Below, one piece after another: positions 1 to 8,416 of a DNA stretch of 64,000 nucleotides. Where the stretch lies: contig CAVQRB010000004.1 in assembly GCA_963715055.1 (NCBI GenBank), positions 1 through 64,000 of the forward strand, given 5' to 3'. Origin of the DNA: CAVQRB01 sp963715055 (lineage in GTDB: Bacteria > Pseudomonadota > Alphaproteobacteria > Rhodobacterales > Rhodobacteraceae). Position numbers and translations under genes: made by a program. The notes beneath the pieces were generated by a model. The model made no database searches. It was given only the letters and a program-made list of their open reading frames with translations, and had not been told where the DNA came from. Within the stretch, counting starts at the first letter, position 1, and every line of letters begins with the position of its first letter.

Positions 1-238
1 CAACGTCTATGCGGGGTGCCTGCATGAAGCGATGCGGGCGGCTTTGCCAGATCTCGACAACCAATTGGCGCAAGGCGACACCTCATCCGCCACCGCATGG
101 CTGCGCGAGAACGTCCAGACCCACGGAGGTCTCTATGAGCCGCGCGAGGTGATCGCCAAGGCGCGCGGGGCGGAGCCCTCGGAAGCGCCTCTGCTGGCCT
201 ATCTGAAAGAGAAATTCACCAGCATCTACGGGCTTTGA
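1..238 (+). CDS. Carboxypeptidase M32 (Taq family), C-terminal fragment
   Basis: The reading frame is open from base 2 to the TGA ending at 238, so the gene starts upstream of the window. The last ~78 residues read NVYAGCLHEAMRAALPDLDN and end with LKEKFTSIYGL, which resembles the C-terminal helical region of thermostable (Taq-type) zinc carboxypeptidases of family M32. In that family this region follows the HEXXH zinc site and carries a 'WLREN' segment, also present here. The enzymes are cytoplasmic metallocarboxypeptidases that remove C-terminal residues with broad specificity. The catalytic HEXXH is outside the window, so activity cannot be judged. The assignment rests on tail similarity alone. 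Confidence 0.72.
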   Translation, partial: NVYAGCLHEAMRAALPDLDNQLAQGDTSSATAWLRENVQTHGGLYEPREVIAKARGAEPSEAPLLAYLKEKFTSIYGL

Positions 239-695
239 CGGACCTGGTTCATGTGATCGCTCGCAGGACCCTTTTGGGCGAGAAGGCCGTCGTATGAGAT
301 CTTTCCCGGCTGGCTGACATCCGAAGCCGCTTTTTGCTCAGGCGACGGGCCGGAAGGCGTAAAGCCGGATTGGTTCCAGGCGGAGTTGGCATGTGGTCAA
401 ACTCAAGGCCTGCGCCATTTACGTCACAAATGCCGGAGCGCGCGCCCGTCTGCTGGAAAGCTGTGCGAACGGGTGCCCGGCGCTTGAAATCGACTGCCAT
501 GGGCGCTTTCGCAAAAGCCGGACAGTCGGCGCGGTCGGAGTGCGGGATGGCACGTCTCCTGACATCACCGATGACGACGACAACCGCCGCCATTCCCGGA
601 ATTCATCCCGCAAATGCCTTGGTTTAGGCGTTTTCCCCGCGTAGCGATCAATTCTACGGCGACACTTGGCGCACGGTTTAAACGGGGTAGGGGCG
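239..695. other. Intergenic region with no recognisable gene
   Basis: About 450 bases separate the carboxypeptidase stop from the Hint-domain gene. Several short open frames exist on both strands, but none has a family-like sequence, a convincing ribosome binding site or an overlap with neighbours. No tRNA cloverleaf or clear terminator was seen. It presumably holds the promoter of the Hint gene. Confidence 0.4.
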
Positions 696-1724
696 ATGGT
701 AGCCAGAACGTTTTTTGCGCTTGATTCCGAGGCGCTGCGGGTCGCTGCGGGATCGCCTTCTTTGACGGTTGGCTCAACAATCATCAACAACTCGGATACG
801 CCGAATGGCACCATCTTTTCCTACTCGGGCGGATTCGGCACTCAGATCGTTCTCAACGATACCAATAACGGCGCCGCGTCGAACACTTTCGCGGACGATG
901 ACCGCTTCAACCACAGGGTGGTCGATGGAAAAGGACTGGTCGCGAACGGCCAGACTGTCGAGGCGGAGTCGCTGATCTTCTTGCGCCAGCTGGACGCGGG
1001 TGGAAACCAGATCGGTCCGACGATTACTGTGACTGTTTTTTCTCAAGCCGGGGTCACATCGAACGTCTGGGGCTTTTCGAGCAACGCCGATCTGGTTCCG
1101 GGCGCGCGCTACGTCAAGACCGGCGGCAACAATGTCGGTACCACCTCATATAATTCATTTGTCACCTGCTTCACGGAAGGCACGATGATCCGCTGCGCGG
1201 GAGGCAACCTGCCTGTCGAGCAGGTCGCCGTGGGCTCTCTGCTTTGGACCGAAGGAAATGGATTGAAGCCTGTGCGCTGGGTGGGGCGCCGGGTGATCAA
1301 CGGTCTGCATGAACATGCCCCGATCAGGTTCGCTCCAGGGACTTTCGGCAACCGGTCCACCATCGAGGTTTCCCCACAACATCGCCTCTTGATCGCTTCA
1401 CCCAAAGCGGAACTGTACTTTGGTGCCAGTCGCCTGCTGGTCGCAGCCAAGCACCTTGTCGGCTTGAAGGGCGTGAGTGTCGCGCCGCGAGAGACTGTGG
1501 TCTACCATCATTTCATGTTCGACCAACATGAAATCGTCGACGCGGAGGGATTCCTGTCCGAAAGCTTCTATCCGGGCCAGACCTCCCTTGCGGCTATCGA
1601 CGACGGGGCATTGATGGAGATCCTCGAACTGTTTCCGGAACTGGACGGGCCTGGGAACACTTACGGACATACCGCAGAGCCGGTTATCCGCGCCTTTGAG
1701 GTCAGGATGCTGTTGTCAGCGTGA
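696..1724 (+). CDS. Hint-domain (Hint_2) protein
   Basis: A 342-residue protein. Residues ~158-300 match the Hedgehog/intein-type Hint_2 domain common in Rhodobacteraceae: it opens with CFTEGTMIRC, has the 'GNLPVEQVAVGSLLWT' strand and the 'VSPQHRLLI' motif with a histidine, and ends around 'HHFMFDQHEIVDAEGF'. The first ~150 residues are rich in Gly, Asn, Thr and Asp and look like a beta-rich secreted or surface module; no classical signal peptide is seen. Hint domains can self-process, but for Hint_2 proteins of roseobacters the function is not established. I prefer the ATG at 696 because GGGGTAGGGG lies just upstream; a TTG at 666 would add ten residues. It converges on gyrA. Confidence 0.78.
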   Translation: MVARTFFALDSEALRVAAGSPSLTVGSTIINNSDTPNGTIFSYSGGFGTQIVLNDTNNGAASNTFADDDRFNHRVVDGKGLVANGQTVEAESLIFLRQLDAGGNQIGPTITVTVFSQAGVTSNVWGFSSNADLVPGARYVKTGGNNVGTTSYNSFVTCFTEGTMIRCAGGNLPVEQVAVGSLLWTEGNGLKPVRWVGRRVINGLHEHAPIRFAPGTFGNRSTIEVSPQHRLLIASPKAELYFGASRLLVAAKHLVGLKGVSVAPRETVVYHHFMFDQHEIVDAEGFLSESFYPGQTSLAAIDDGALMEILELFPELDGPGNTYGHTAEPVIRAFEVRMLLSA

Positions 1725-1863
1725 CGAAAGGTCGGGAGCAACGGTTCGACGTGTACCTCATTGGTGCAGCTCAATCCGAATGACTGCATCTCGGTAGCAA
1801 GCCTCTGACCGACGCTTGAATGGACTGTTCCGGAGAGAGAGAAGGATGCCTGCTGAGTGAAAG

Positions 1864-4617
1864 TCAGCTGTCACCCTCTTCACTCACGTCTTCCTCGCCC
1901 TGATCCGCGATCCAGGCGACGCTGACGACTTCCTCGCCCTTGCCGGTATCAAAGACCTTGACGCCTCCTGCGGAGCGCGAGCGGAAGGATATCCCTTCGA
2001 CCGGCACCCGGATCGACTGGCCCTTGGAAGTGGCGAGCATGATCTGGTCGTCAAGCTCCACCGGGAAGGAGGCAACGAGGGGGCCGCCGCGCATGGCCTT
2101 GTCCATGGCGGCCACGCCCATGCCGCCGCGTCCGCGCACCGGGTAGTCGTGGCTCGACGACAGTTTGCCCGAGCCTTTGGCTGTCAGCGTCAGGATCAGG
2201 TTTTCGGCCGCCGACATCTCGGCATAGCGTTCCTGCGAAATGGTGGCATTGGCGTCGGTTTCCTCCTCGTCGGAGGTAGTTTCCGCGTCATCGGCCAGAC
2301 CCGCCATGGCGCGGCGCATCTTGAGATAGGCGGCGCGTTCGTCGGAGGTGGCATCGAAGTGGCGAATGATCGACATGGACACGACCTTGTCCTTGCCAGT
2401 GAGCCGGACCCCGCGCACACCTACGGAGGAACGCGAGTTGAAGACCCGCACGTCCGTCGAGGGGAAGCGGATCGCCCGACCCGAGGCCGTCACCAGCATC
2501 ACGTCGTCATCGGGCGAGGCGATGCGGGCGTTGATCAGCGTGGTCTCGGCGTGCTCATCCTCGAATTTCATCGCGATCTTGCCGTTGCGCATGACATTGG
2601 TGAAATCCGACAGCGCATTGCGCCGCACGGTACCGGCGGAGGTCGCAAAGACGATCTGAAGCTCGGACCAGTCTTCCTCGTCGCGGTCGATGGGCAGGAT
2701 CGCGGCGACGGAGACGCCTGTGGGGATCGGCAGGATGTTGACGATGGCCTTGCCCTTGGAGGTGCGCCCGCCCTGCGGCAGCCGCCAGGTCTTGAGTTTG
2801 TAGACCATCCCGTCGGTGGTGAAGAAGAGAAGCTGCGTATGGGTATTGGCCACGAAGAGCGTGGTGACCACATCCTCTTCCTTGGTCTGCATCCCGGCAA
2901 GCCCCTTGCCGCCACGGCGCTGGCTGCGAAAATCGGCCAGAGGCGTGCGCTTGATATAGCCGCCGGAGGTCACGGTCACGACCATCTCCTCGCGGGCGAT
3001 CAGGTCCTCGTCCTCCATGTCGCCGGACCAATCCACGATCTCGGTGCGGCGCGGCACGGCGAAAAGGTCGCGGACCTCCTTCAGCTCATCGGCGATGATG
3101 CCCATGATCCGGTCGCGGGAGCCCAGAATTTCGAGGTATTCCTTGATCTTGCCGGCCAGCTCTTCGAGCTCGTCTGTGACTTCCTTGACGCCGATCTGCG
3201 TGAGGCGCTGCAGGCGCAGATCGAGAATGGCACGGGCTTGGGTCTCGGAGAGGTTATAGGTGCCGTCGTCATTGGCGGTATGGGTCGGATCGTCGATGAG
3301 CGCGATATAGGGCAGGATATCACGCGCCGGCCAGCGCCGCGTCATCAGCTTTTCGCGCGCCTCCGCGGCATCGGCGGAGGATCGGATGGTGGCCACGATC
3401 TCGTCGATATTGGTGACGGCGACGGCCAGACCACAGAGGATGTGGCTGCGCTCGCGGGCTTTTCGCAACAGGTAGGCGGTGCGGCGTGCGACCACGTCTT
3501 CGCGGAAATCTATGAAATAGGTCAGGAACTTGCGCAGGGTGAGCTGCTCGGGGCGCCCGCCGTTCAAGGCCAGCATGTTGCAGCCGAAATAGGTCTGCAT
3601 CGGCGTGAAGCGGTAAAGCTGGTTCATCACCACTTCAGCCGTTGCGTCGCGCTTCAACTCGACGACGACCCGCACGCCGTTGCGGTCGGATTCGTCCTGC
3701 ACATGGGCGACGCCTTCGATCTTCTTCTCGCGGACCTGTTCGGCAATCTTCTCGATCATCGTGGCCTTGTTGACCTGATAGGGGATCTCATCGACGACGA
3801 TGGCCCAGCGATCCTTGCGGATCTCTTCGACCCGCGTCTTGGCGCGGATGATCACGGAACCGCGCCCTTCGAGATAGGCCTTGCGCGCGCCGGACCGGCC
3901 CAGCATCAGCCCGCCGGTCGGGAAATCCGGGCCGGGGACATATTCGATGAGTTGCTCGGAGGTGAGATCCGGATCCTCGATCAAGGCCAGCGTCGCGTCG
4001 ATCACTTCGCCCAGATTGTGCGGCGGGATATTGGTCGCCATGCCGACCGCGATGCCGCCTGCACCATTGACCAGCATGTTTGGAAAGCGGGCGGGCAGGA
4101 CGGTCGGCTCTTTTTGCTTGCCGTCGTAATTGTCCTGGAAATCAACGGTTTCCTTGTCGATGTCCGCCAAAAGATAGGCCGCAGGCTTGTCCATCCGCAC
4201 TTCGGTGTAGCGCATCGCCGCAGGGTTGTCGCCGTCCATTGAACCGAAGTTGCCCTGACCGTCGAGCAGCGGCAGCGACATGGAGAAATCCTGCGCCATC
4301 CGCACCAGCGCGTCATAGATCGCGGAGTCGCCATGCGGGTGATACTGGCCCATGACGTCGCCCACGGGGCGGGCGGACTTGCGGTAGGATTTGTCATGCG
4401 TGTTGCCGGTTTCGTGCATGGCATAGAGAATCCGGCGGTGCACCGGTTTCAGCCCGTCGCGCAGGTCTGGAATCGCCCGGCTGACGATGACCGACATGGC
4501 ATAGTCCAGATAGGAGGTGCGCATCTCGTGTTCGATGCTGACCGAGGGACCCTCGAAGCTCGGCCGCTCCGGCGTCATTTCATCATCGTTCTCAGGGGGT
4601 TGTGGTGTATCGCTCAC
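1864..4617 (-). CDS. gyrA: DNA gyrase subunit A
   Basis: A full-length 917-residue GyrA, the DNA breakage-reunion subunit of the type II topoisomerase that introduces negative supercoils with GyrB. The winged-helix/tower N-terminal region carries the catalytic tyrosine in AMRYTEV (Tyr137). The quinolone-resistance region reads HGDSAIYD (residues 95-102), with Ser and Asp at the positions equivalent to E. coli Ser83 and Asp87, the usual susceptible residues. The C-terminal beta-pinwheel has the GyrA box QRRGGKG near residue 575, which separates gyrase from topoisomerase IV. An acidic stretch (TTSDEEETD) lies in the C-terminal domain and the tail is acidic, as in alphaproteobacteria. It is monocistronic here, convergent with the Hint gene. 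Confidence 0.98.
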   Translation of the reverse strand: MSDTPQPPENDDEMTPERPSFEGPSVSIEHEMRTSYLDYAMSVIVSRAIPDLRDGLKPVHRRILYAMHETGNTHDKSYRKSARPVGDVMGQYHPHGDSAIYDALVRMAQDFSMSLPLLDGQGNFGSMDGDNPAAMRYTEVRMDKPAAYLLADIDKETVDFQDNYDGKQKEPTVLPARFPNMLVNGAGGIAVGMATNIPPHNLGEVIDATLALIEDPDLTSEQLIEYVPGPDFPTGGLMLGRSGARKAYLEGRGSVIIRAKTRVEEIRKDRWAIVVDEIPYQVNKATMIEKIAEQVREKKIEGVAHVQDESDRNGVRVVVELKRDATAEVVMNQLYRFTPMQTYFGCNMLALNGGRPEQLTLRKFLTYFIDFREDVVARRTAYLLRKARERSHILCGLAVAVTNIDEIVATIRSSADAAEAREKLMTRRWPARDILPYIALIDDPTHTANDDGTYNLSETQARAILDLRLQRLTQIGVKEVTDELEELAGKIKEYLEILGSRDRIMGIIADELKEVRDLFAVPRRTEIVDWSGDMEDEDLIAREEMVVTVTSGGYIKRTPLADFRSQRRGGKGLAGMQTKEEDVVTTLFVANTHTQLLFFTTDGMVYKLKTWRLPQGGRTSKGKAIVNILPIPTGVSVAAILPIDRDEEDWSELQIVFATSAGTVRRNALSDFTNVMRNGKIAMKFEDEHAETTLINARIASPDDDVMLVTASGRAIRFPSTDVRVFNSRSSVGVRGVRLTGKDKVVSMSIIRHFDATSDERAAYLKMRRAMAGLADDAETTSDEEETDANATISQERYAEMSAAENLILTLTAKGSGKLSSSHDYPVRGRGGMGVAAMDKAMRGGPLVASFPVELDDQIMLATSKGQSIRVPVEGISFRSRSAGGVKVFDTGKGEEVVSVAWIADQGEEDVSEEGDS

Positions 4618-4808
4618 GTGCTCCGCCCGTTTTTTGTGCAGGGTCTACATCTTGTGGGGAAACCTTATCAGACCCCGTACATAAGGTGCAATCCCTCAGT
4701 GTTCCCGCCTTTGGCAGCCGCTGGGTATAAGTGATAACACACTGTTTTTATTGAAAAGTAATTTATTCGTGGCATTCTGATTCCGGTGGAGCAGTCAGGA
4801 GGTGCGAA

Positions 4809-5078
4809 ATGCCCCAATCCGAAACCGAAATGATGCTGAAAGGCTACGGGCTGACGACGGCGGAATTCTATTACCGGATGCCGGATTACAAGCATGTGCT
4901 GAATACGTTCATCTGGCAGGAGTATGACGTGGCACCCGACCATCCGCGCCTCTTCAAGTTCGTCGAATTCTGGCAATCGGAGATCGAAGGGCCGCTGCAC
5001 TCGGTGAAGTTCACCCACCGCAAGATGATCAAGCCCGGCGAATGGCGCAACGTGACCGGCGAGTTCATCCTGCACTGA
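4809..5078 (+). CDS. Usg family protein
   Basis: A compact 89-residue protein preceded by a strong ribosome binding site (AGGAGG at 4798-4803). The sequence (LTTAEFYYRMPDYKHVLN, then FVEFWQSEIEGPLHSVKF) is characteristic of the small alphaproteobacterial Usg protein, first named for its position upstream of a semialdehyde dehydrogenase gene. No enzymatic motif is visible and its function is unknown. It is soluble, with many aromatic residues. Here it stands alone between gyrA and a radical SAM gene rather than beside its namesake neighbour. Confidence 0.85.
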   Translation: MPQSETEMMLKGYGLTTAEFYYRMPDYKHVLNTFIWQEYDVAPDHPRLFKFVEFWQSEIEGPLHSVKFTHRKMIKPGEWRNVTGEFILH

Positions 5079-5106
5079 ACGGCGCTGAAAGTCGGGGGCA
5101 CCGGGC

Positions 5107-5138
5107 GTACACCCCCTGTACACCCCCCGTACACCCTC
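5107..5138. repeat. Three tandem copies of an 11-bp GTACACCCCC unit
   Basis: GTACACCCCC-type units begin at 5107, 5118 and 5129, with small variations at the last base of each unit. They sit between usg and the 3' end of the radical SAM gene, outside coding sequence. The period is exactly 11 bp, about one helical turn. No function can be assigned. Confidence 0.75.
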
Positions 5139-5167
5139 ACGACGCCACAGGCCGCGGGCGGTTGTAT

Positions 5168-6115
5168 TCAGGCCGAGCAGCTGGCCCCGCCCAGAACGCA
5201 GAATTTGGCGCAATGGGGATGGTTGAGCGCGACCGGCCCTTCGGCCTCGGCAAGCGTGCGGCCAAGCTCGAATTCCGGATCATAAGGCAGCAGGGTGCAG
5301 GCGAGTACGGAAGGCCGATCCGCCCCCTTGCGTTTGACCACCATGCGCGAGGAGGCGCACATCAGCGCATCGGGCGACTTGCCCAGGATGTCCCAGCAGG
5401 CGGTGGTGATCTCGGGCACCTCGACGGTTTCGTCCATCTCGGGAAAGAGGACGGTCATTGCGGGGTCCTGTGCGTTGATGTCAAAGCCGTGGCGGGCGAA
5501 GAAGGCGGCGTAACCGGACCGCGCCTCGACGTCACTTTCGGACATGGCCGACCGACCCGCCACCGCCATGCGGATCCCTGCGTCCCGTATCCACTTCATC
5601 CCCTTGAGCGTCTTGTCGAAGGTGCCGGGCCCGCGTTCGGCATCGTGCAGCGCAGGATCAAAATGATCGAGCGAGACCCGCAGCGTCATCTGTCCGGGGA
5701 ATTCCGCCTCGAGCGCTTTCAACCCGTCCTGCATCTTGCGGCGCATCATCGGGCGCATGGCGTTGGTCAGGATCAGCACCCGGAAACCGCGCGCCAGCGC
5801 CACCTGCGCCATCTCGACCATCTGCGGGTTCATGAAAGGCTCGCCCCCGGTAAAGGCGATCTCGGACACCGGCCAGCACCGCTCGGCGATCTGGTCGAGG
5901 TAATCTTGCACGTCGGCGGCGGTGATGTAGACCAGCCGGTCATTCGACGGGCTGCTTTCGATATAGCAGTTGACGCATTCGATATTGCACAGTGTCCCGG
6001 TGTTGAACCAGAGCGTCTTGGGCGCCGTGAGATGGACAGTCGCGCGCGCCTCGCCCTTGGCGGTCACTGCCGGGTCGATGAACTTGCCTGAATTGGTGGC
6101 GCTGAGGTCTTTCAT
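5168..6115 (-). CDS. Radical SAM protein with C-terminal cysteine cluster
   Basis: A 315-residue protein from ATG 6115. The CxxxCxxC motif CNIECVNC (Cys43, 47, 50) binds the SAM-cleaving [4Fe-4S] cluster, and the glycine-rich SAM motif FTGGEPFMNP follows. The C-terminal part has more cysteines (ACWDI, LMCAS, VLACTLL and the end HCAKFCVLGGASC), suggesting an auxiliary SPASM/twitch-like cluster, although the spacing is not canonical. Proteins of this kind modify peptides or small molecules; no precursor-peptide gene is evident nearby. It is transcribed divergently from zwf, with a 163-bp shared upstream region. Upstream in-frame codons exist, but the segment has no family-like sequence. Confidence 0.8.
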   Translation of the reverse strand: MKDLSATNSGKFIDPAVTAKGEARATVHLTAPKTLWFNTGTLCNIECVNCYIESSPSNDRLVYITAADVQDYLDQIAERCWPVSEIAFTGGEPFMNPQMVEMAQVALARGFRVLILTNAMRPMMRRKMQDGLKALEAEFPGQMTLRVSLDHFDPALHDAERGPGTFDKTLKGMKWIRDAGIRMAVAGRSAMSESDVEARSGYAAFFARHGFDINAQDPAMTVLFPEMDETVEVPEITTACWDILGKSPDALMCASSRMVVKRKGADRPSVLACTLLPYDPEFELGRTLAEAEGPVALNHPHCAKFCVLGGASCSA

Positions 6116-6278
6116 GGTCGGTCCCAGTCGGAATCTGTCTCCTGATGTGGTATTTGACGTACATCGGCAAGAAAACCCCTGCCGCGCCAAGCGCACGTCC
6201 TCGTGAAGACTTGTCAATGAGGGCATGTTTGCGCTAACAAGCCGCCGGGCGCCTCGCGTCGCAACAAGGATTTGAAGT

Positions 6279-7748
6279 ATGGTTTCGCGCGTCATTCCTG
6301 TCGACCCGTTCGATCTGGTGATTTTCGGAGGCACCGGCGATCTCGCCCGGCGCAAGATCCTTCCAGGGCTTTTCCGCCGCTATTGCGCAGGGCAGATGCC
6401 GGATGATGCCCGTGTCATTGGCGCTGCGCGCAGCGAGATCACGCGCGACGGCTACCGCGAGATGGTGGCCGAGGCGATCCGCGAGTTCGGCGGCGGCCCG
6501 GCCTGTGAGGACGGCACGCTCGACGCCTTCCTCGAGCGGCTGGAATATGTGGCCATTGACGCGCGTGGCGAGGCAGGCTGGACGGAATTGCAGGCGCTGA
6601 TGGCGGCCTCGGACCGGGTGGAGGCCTATTATTTCTCCGTGGCGCCCTCGCTTTTCGGCGATCTGGCGGAGCGCTTGCAGAGCTATGGCATGGCGGATGA
6701 CGCGGCGCGGATCGTGGTGGAAAAACCCTTCGGGCGCGATCTGGCCTCGGCGCGGGAGTTGAACCGGACACTGGCGAAGTATTTCCACGAAACGCAAATC
6801 TACCGGATCGACCACTACCTCGGCAAGGAGACGGTGCAGAACCTGATGGCCGTGCGCTTCGGCAACATGCTGTTCGAGCCCTTGTGGAATTCGCAATACG
6901 TCGATCACATCCAGATCACCGTGGCCGAGACCGTGGGCGTCGGCGGGCGTGGCGAGTATTACGACAAATCCGGCGCGATGCGGGACATGGTGCAGAATCA
7001 CCTGATGCAGCTTCTGTGTCTCATCGCGATGGAGCCGCCTGCGCGGTTCGATCCGGACGCGGTGCGTGACGAGAAGCTCAAGGTGATCCGGGCGCTGGAG
7101 CCGGTGGAGCCGCATCACATCGTGCGCGGCCAGTACGAGGCGGAACCCGGCGACGAGGAGAACCATCCCGATTACCGCACCGCCGTGGGCAATCCGCGCT
7201 CCAGGACCGAGAGCTTCATCGCGCTGAAAACCCATGTGGCGAACTGGCGCTGGGCCGGCACACCGTTCTACCTGCGCACCGGCAAACGAATGGTGGCGCG
7301 CTCGAGCGAGATTTCTGTTATCTTCAAGGACACGCCGCATTCGATTTTCGGCGAGGAGGCGGGGCGCCACCGCAACGTGCTCTCGATCCGGCTGCAACCG
7401 AACGAGGGGATCACGCTGGGGGTGACGATCAAGGAACCGGGACCGGGGGGGATGCGGTTGATCGACGTGCCGCTCGACATGACCTTCGCGGATGCGCTGG
7501 GGCCGGAGGGCGGCGAGTCGGTCGACGCCTACGAGCGGCTGGTGATGGATGTGATCCGGGGCAACCAGACGCTCTTCATGCGCGGCGACGAGGTGGAGGC
7601 GGCCTGGGGCTGGACCGATCCGATCATAGAGGGATGGACGAAGCGCGGCGAGGCGCCGAAACCCTATGCAAGCCACAGCGAGGGACCCGATGCCTCCGAG
7701 CAGATGATGGCCCGCGATCATCGCAAGTGGCGAAAGGTGGAACCATGA
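6279..7748 (+). CDS. zwf: Glucose-6-phosphate 1-dehydrogenase
   Basis: A 489-residue enzyme oxidising glucose 6-phosphate to 6-phosphogluconolactone with NADP+, the entry to the pentose phosphate and Entner-Doudoroff pathways. The N-terminal Rossmann motif is FGGTGDLARRK (residues ~16-26) and the active-site signature RIDHYLGKE lies near residue 177. Length is normal for bacterial Zwf. The stop codon overlaps the pgl start by 4 bp (7745-7748), and pgl in turn overlaps pgi, so the three are translationally coupled. This zwf-pgl-pgi arrangement is usual in roseobacters, which degrade glucose mainly through Entner-Doudoroff. Confidence 0.97.
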   Translation: MVSRVIPVDPFDLVIFGGTGDLARRKILPGLFRRYCAGQMPDDARVIGAARSEITRDGYREMVAEAIREFGGGPACEDGTLDAFLERLEYVAIDARGEAGWTELQALMAASDRVEAYYFSVAPSLFGDLAERLQSYGMADDAARIVVEKPFGRDLASARELNRTLAKYFHETQIYRIDHYLGKETVQNLMAVRFGNMLFEPLWNSQYVDHIQITVAETVGVGGRGEYYDKSGAMRDMVQNHLMQLLCLIAMEPPARFDPDAVRDEKLKVIRALEPVEPHHIVRGQYEAEPGDEENHPDYRTAVGNPRSRTESFIALKTHVANWRWAGTPFYLRTGKRMVARSSEISVIFKDTPHSIFGEEAGRHRNVLSIRLQPNEGITLGVTIKEPGPGGMRLIDVPLDMTFADALGPEGGESVDAYERLVMDVIRGNQTLFMRGDEVEAAWGWTDPIIEGWTKRGEAPKPYASHSEGPDASEQMMARDHRKWRKVEP

Positions 7749-8416
7749 AATTCAACACATATGCCGACCGCGACATGGCGATCATGAACATCGCCCATGC
7801 GATCACGAGCGACCTGCGCAAGGCGCTCTTGCAACATGAGACGGTGAGTTTCGCGGTGCCCGGCGGGACCACGCCGGGGCCGGTCTTCGATGCGATGACG
7901 GCGGTAGAGATCGACTGGAGCAGGGTGCGGGTGATGCTGACCGACGAACGCTGGGTGCCCGAGGGGCATGCGCGCTCCAACGCAGGCCTCGTGCGGTCGC
8001 GGCTGCTTACGGGCCGGGCGGCGGCTGCGTCCTTCGTCAGTTTCTACCGCGAGGGGATGACGGCGGAGGCGGCGGCACCGGTGGTGTCGAAGGAGCTTGC
8101 CGGGTTCCTGCCGATTTCGGTGCTGATGCTGGGAATGGGGGCGGACATGCATACCGCCTCGCTCTTTCCCGGCGCTAAGGGGGTCAAGGCCGCGATGGCG
8201 CGGGGGGCCGACATCCTTTGCGTGGTGGAACCCGAGGACCAGCCGGAGGTGCGCGTCACCTTCAGCGCGCAGGCGCTCGACGGGGCGATGGACAAGCATC
8301 TGGTGATCTTCGGCGATGAGAAGAAGGCCGCCATCGAGCGGGCGCGGACCCTGCCTCCGGAAGATGCGCCGATAATAGCAGTGATGAATGAAGGAACAGT
8401 CCATTGGGCCGCATGA
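7745..8416 (+). CDS. pgl: 6-phosphogluconolactonase
   Basis: A 223-residue protein of the NagB/DevB lactonase family. Motifs include FAVPGGTTPGPVF (phosphate-binding loop, around residue 35) and VRVMLTDERWVPEGHARSN, the DERWVP signature of Pgl. It hydrolyses 6-phosphogluconolactone made by Zwf. The ATG at 7745 sits inside the zwf stop (ATGA), and its own stop overlaps the pgi start at 8413-8416 in the same way, which supports this start over in-frame codons further upstream that lie within zwf. One base stretch shared by three genes indicates a single mRNA. Confidence 0.94.
   Translation: MKFNTYADRDMAIMNIAHAITSDLRKALLQHETVSFAVPGGTTPGPVFDAMTAVEIDWSRVRVMLTDERWVPEGHARSNAGLVRSRLLTGRAAAASFVSFYREGMTAEAAAPVVSKELAGFLPISVLMLGMGADMHTASLFPGAKGVKAAMARGADILCVVEPEDQPEVRVTFSAQALDGAMDKHLVIFGDEKKAAIERARTLPPEDAPIIAVMNEGTVHWAA

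Noticed and set aside
249..593. Overlapping short frames on both strands between the carboxypeptidase and Hint genes
   Set aside because: No family similarity, no ribosome binding site, and mutual overlap; likely non-coding.
2149..4242. 697-codon open frame antisense to gyrA
   Set aside because: It lies entirely inside gyrA on the other strand, has low-complexity His/Gly/Asp-rich sequence and no family features; long antisense frames are expected in high-GC genes.
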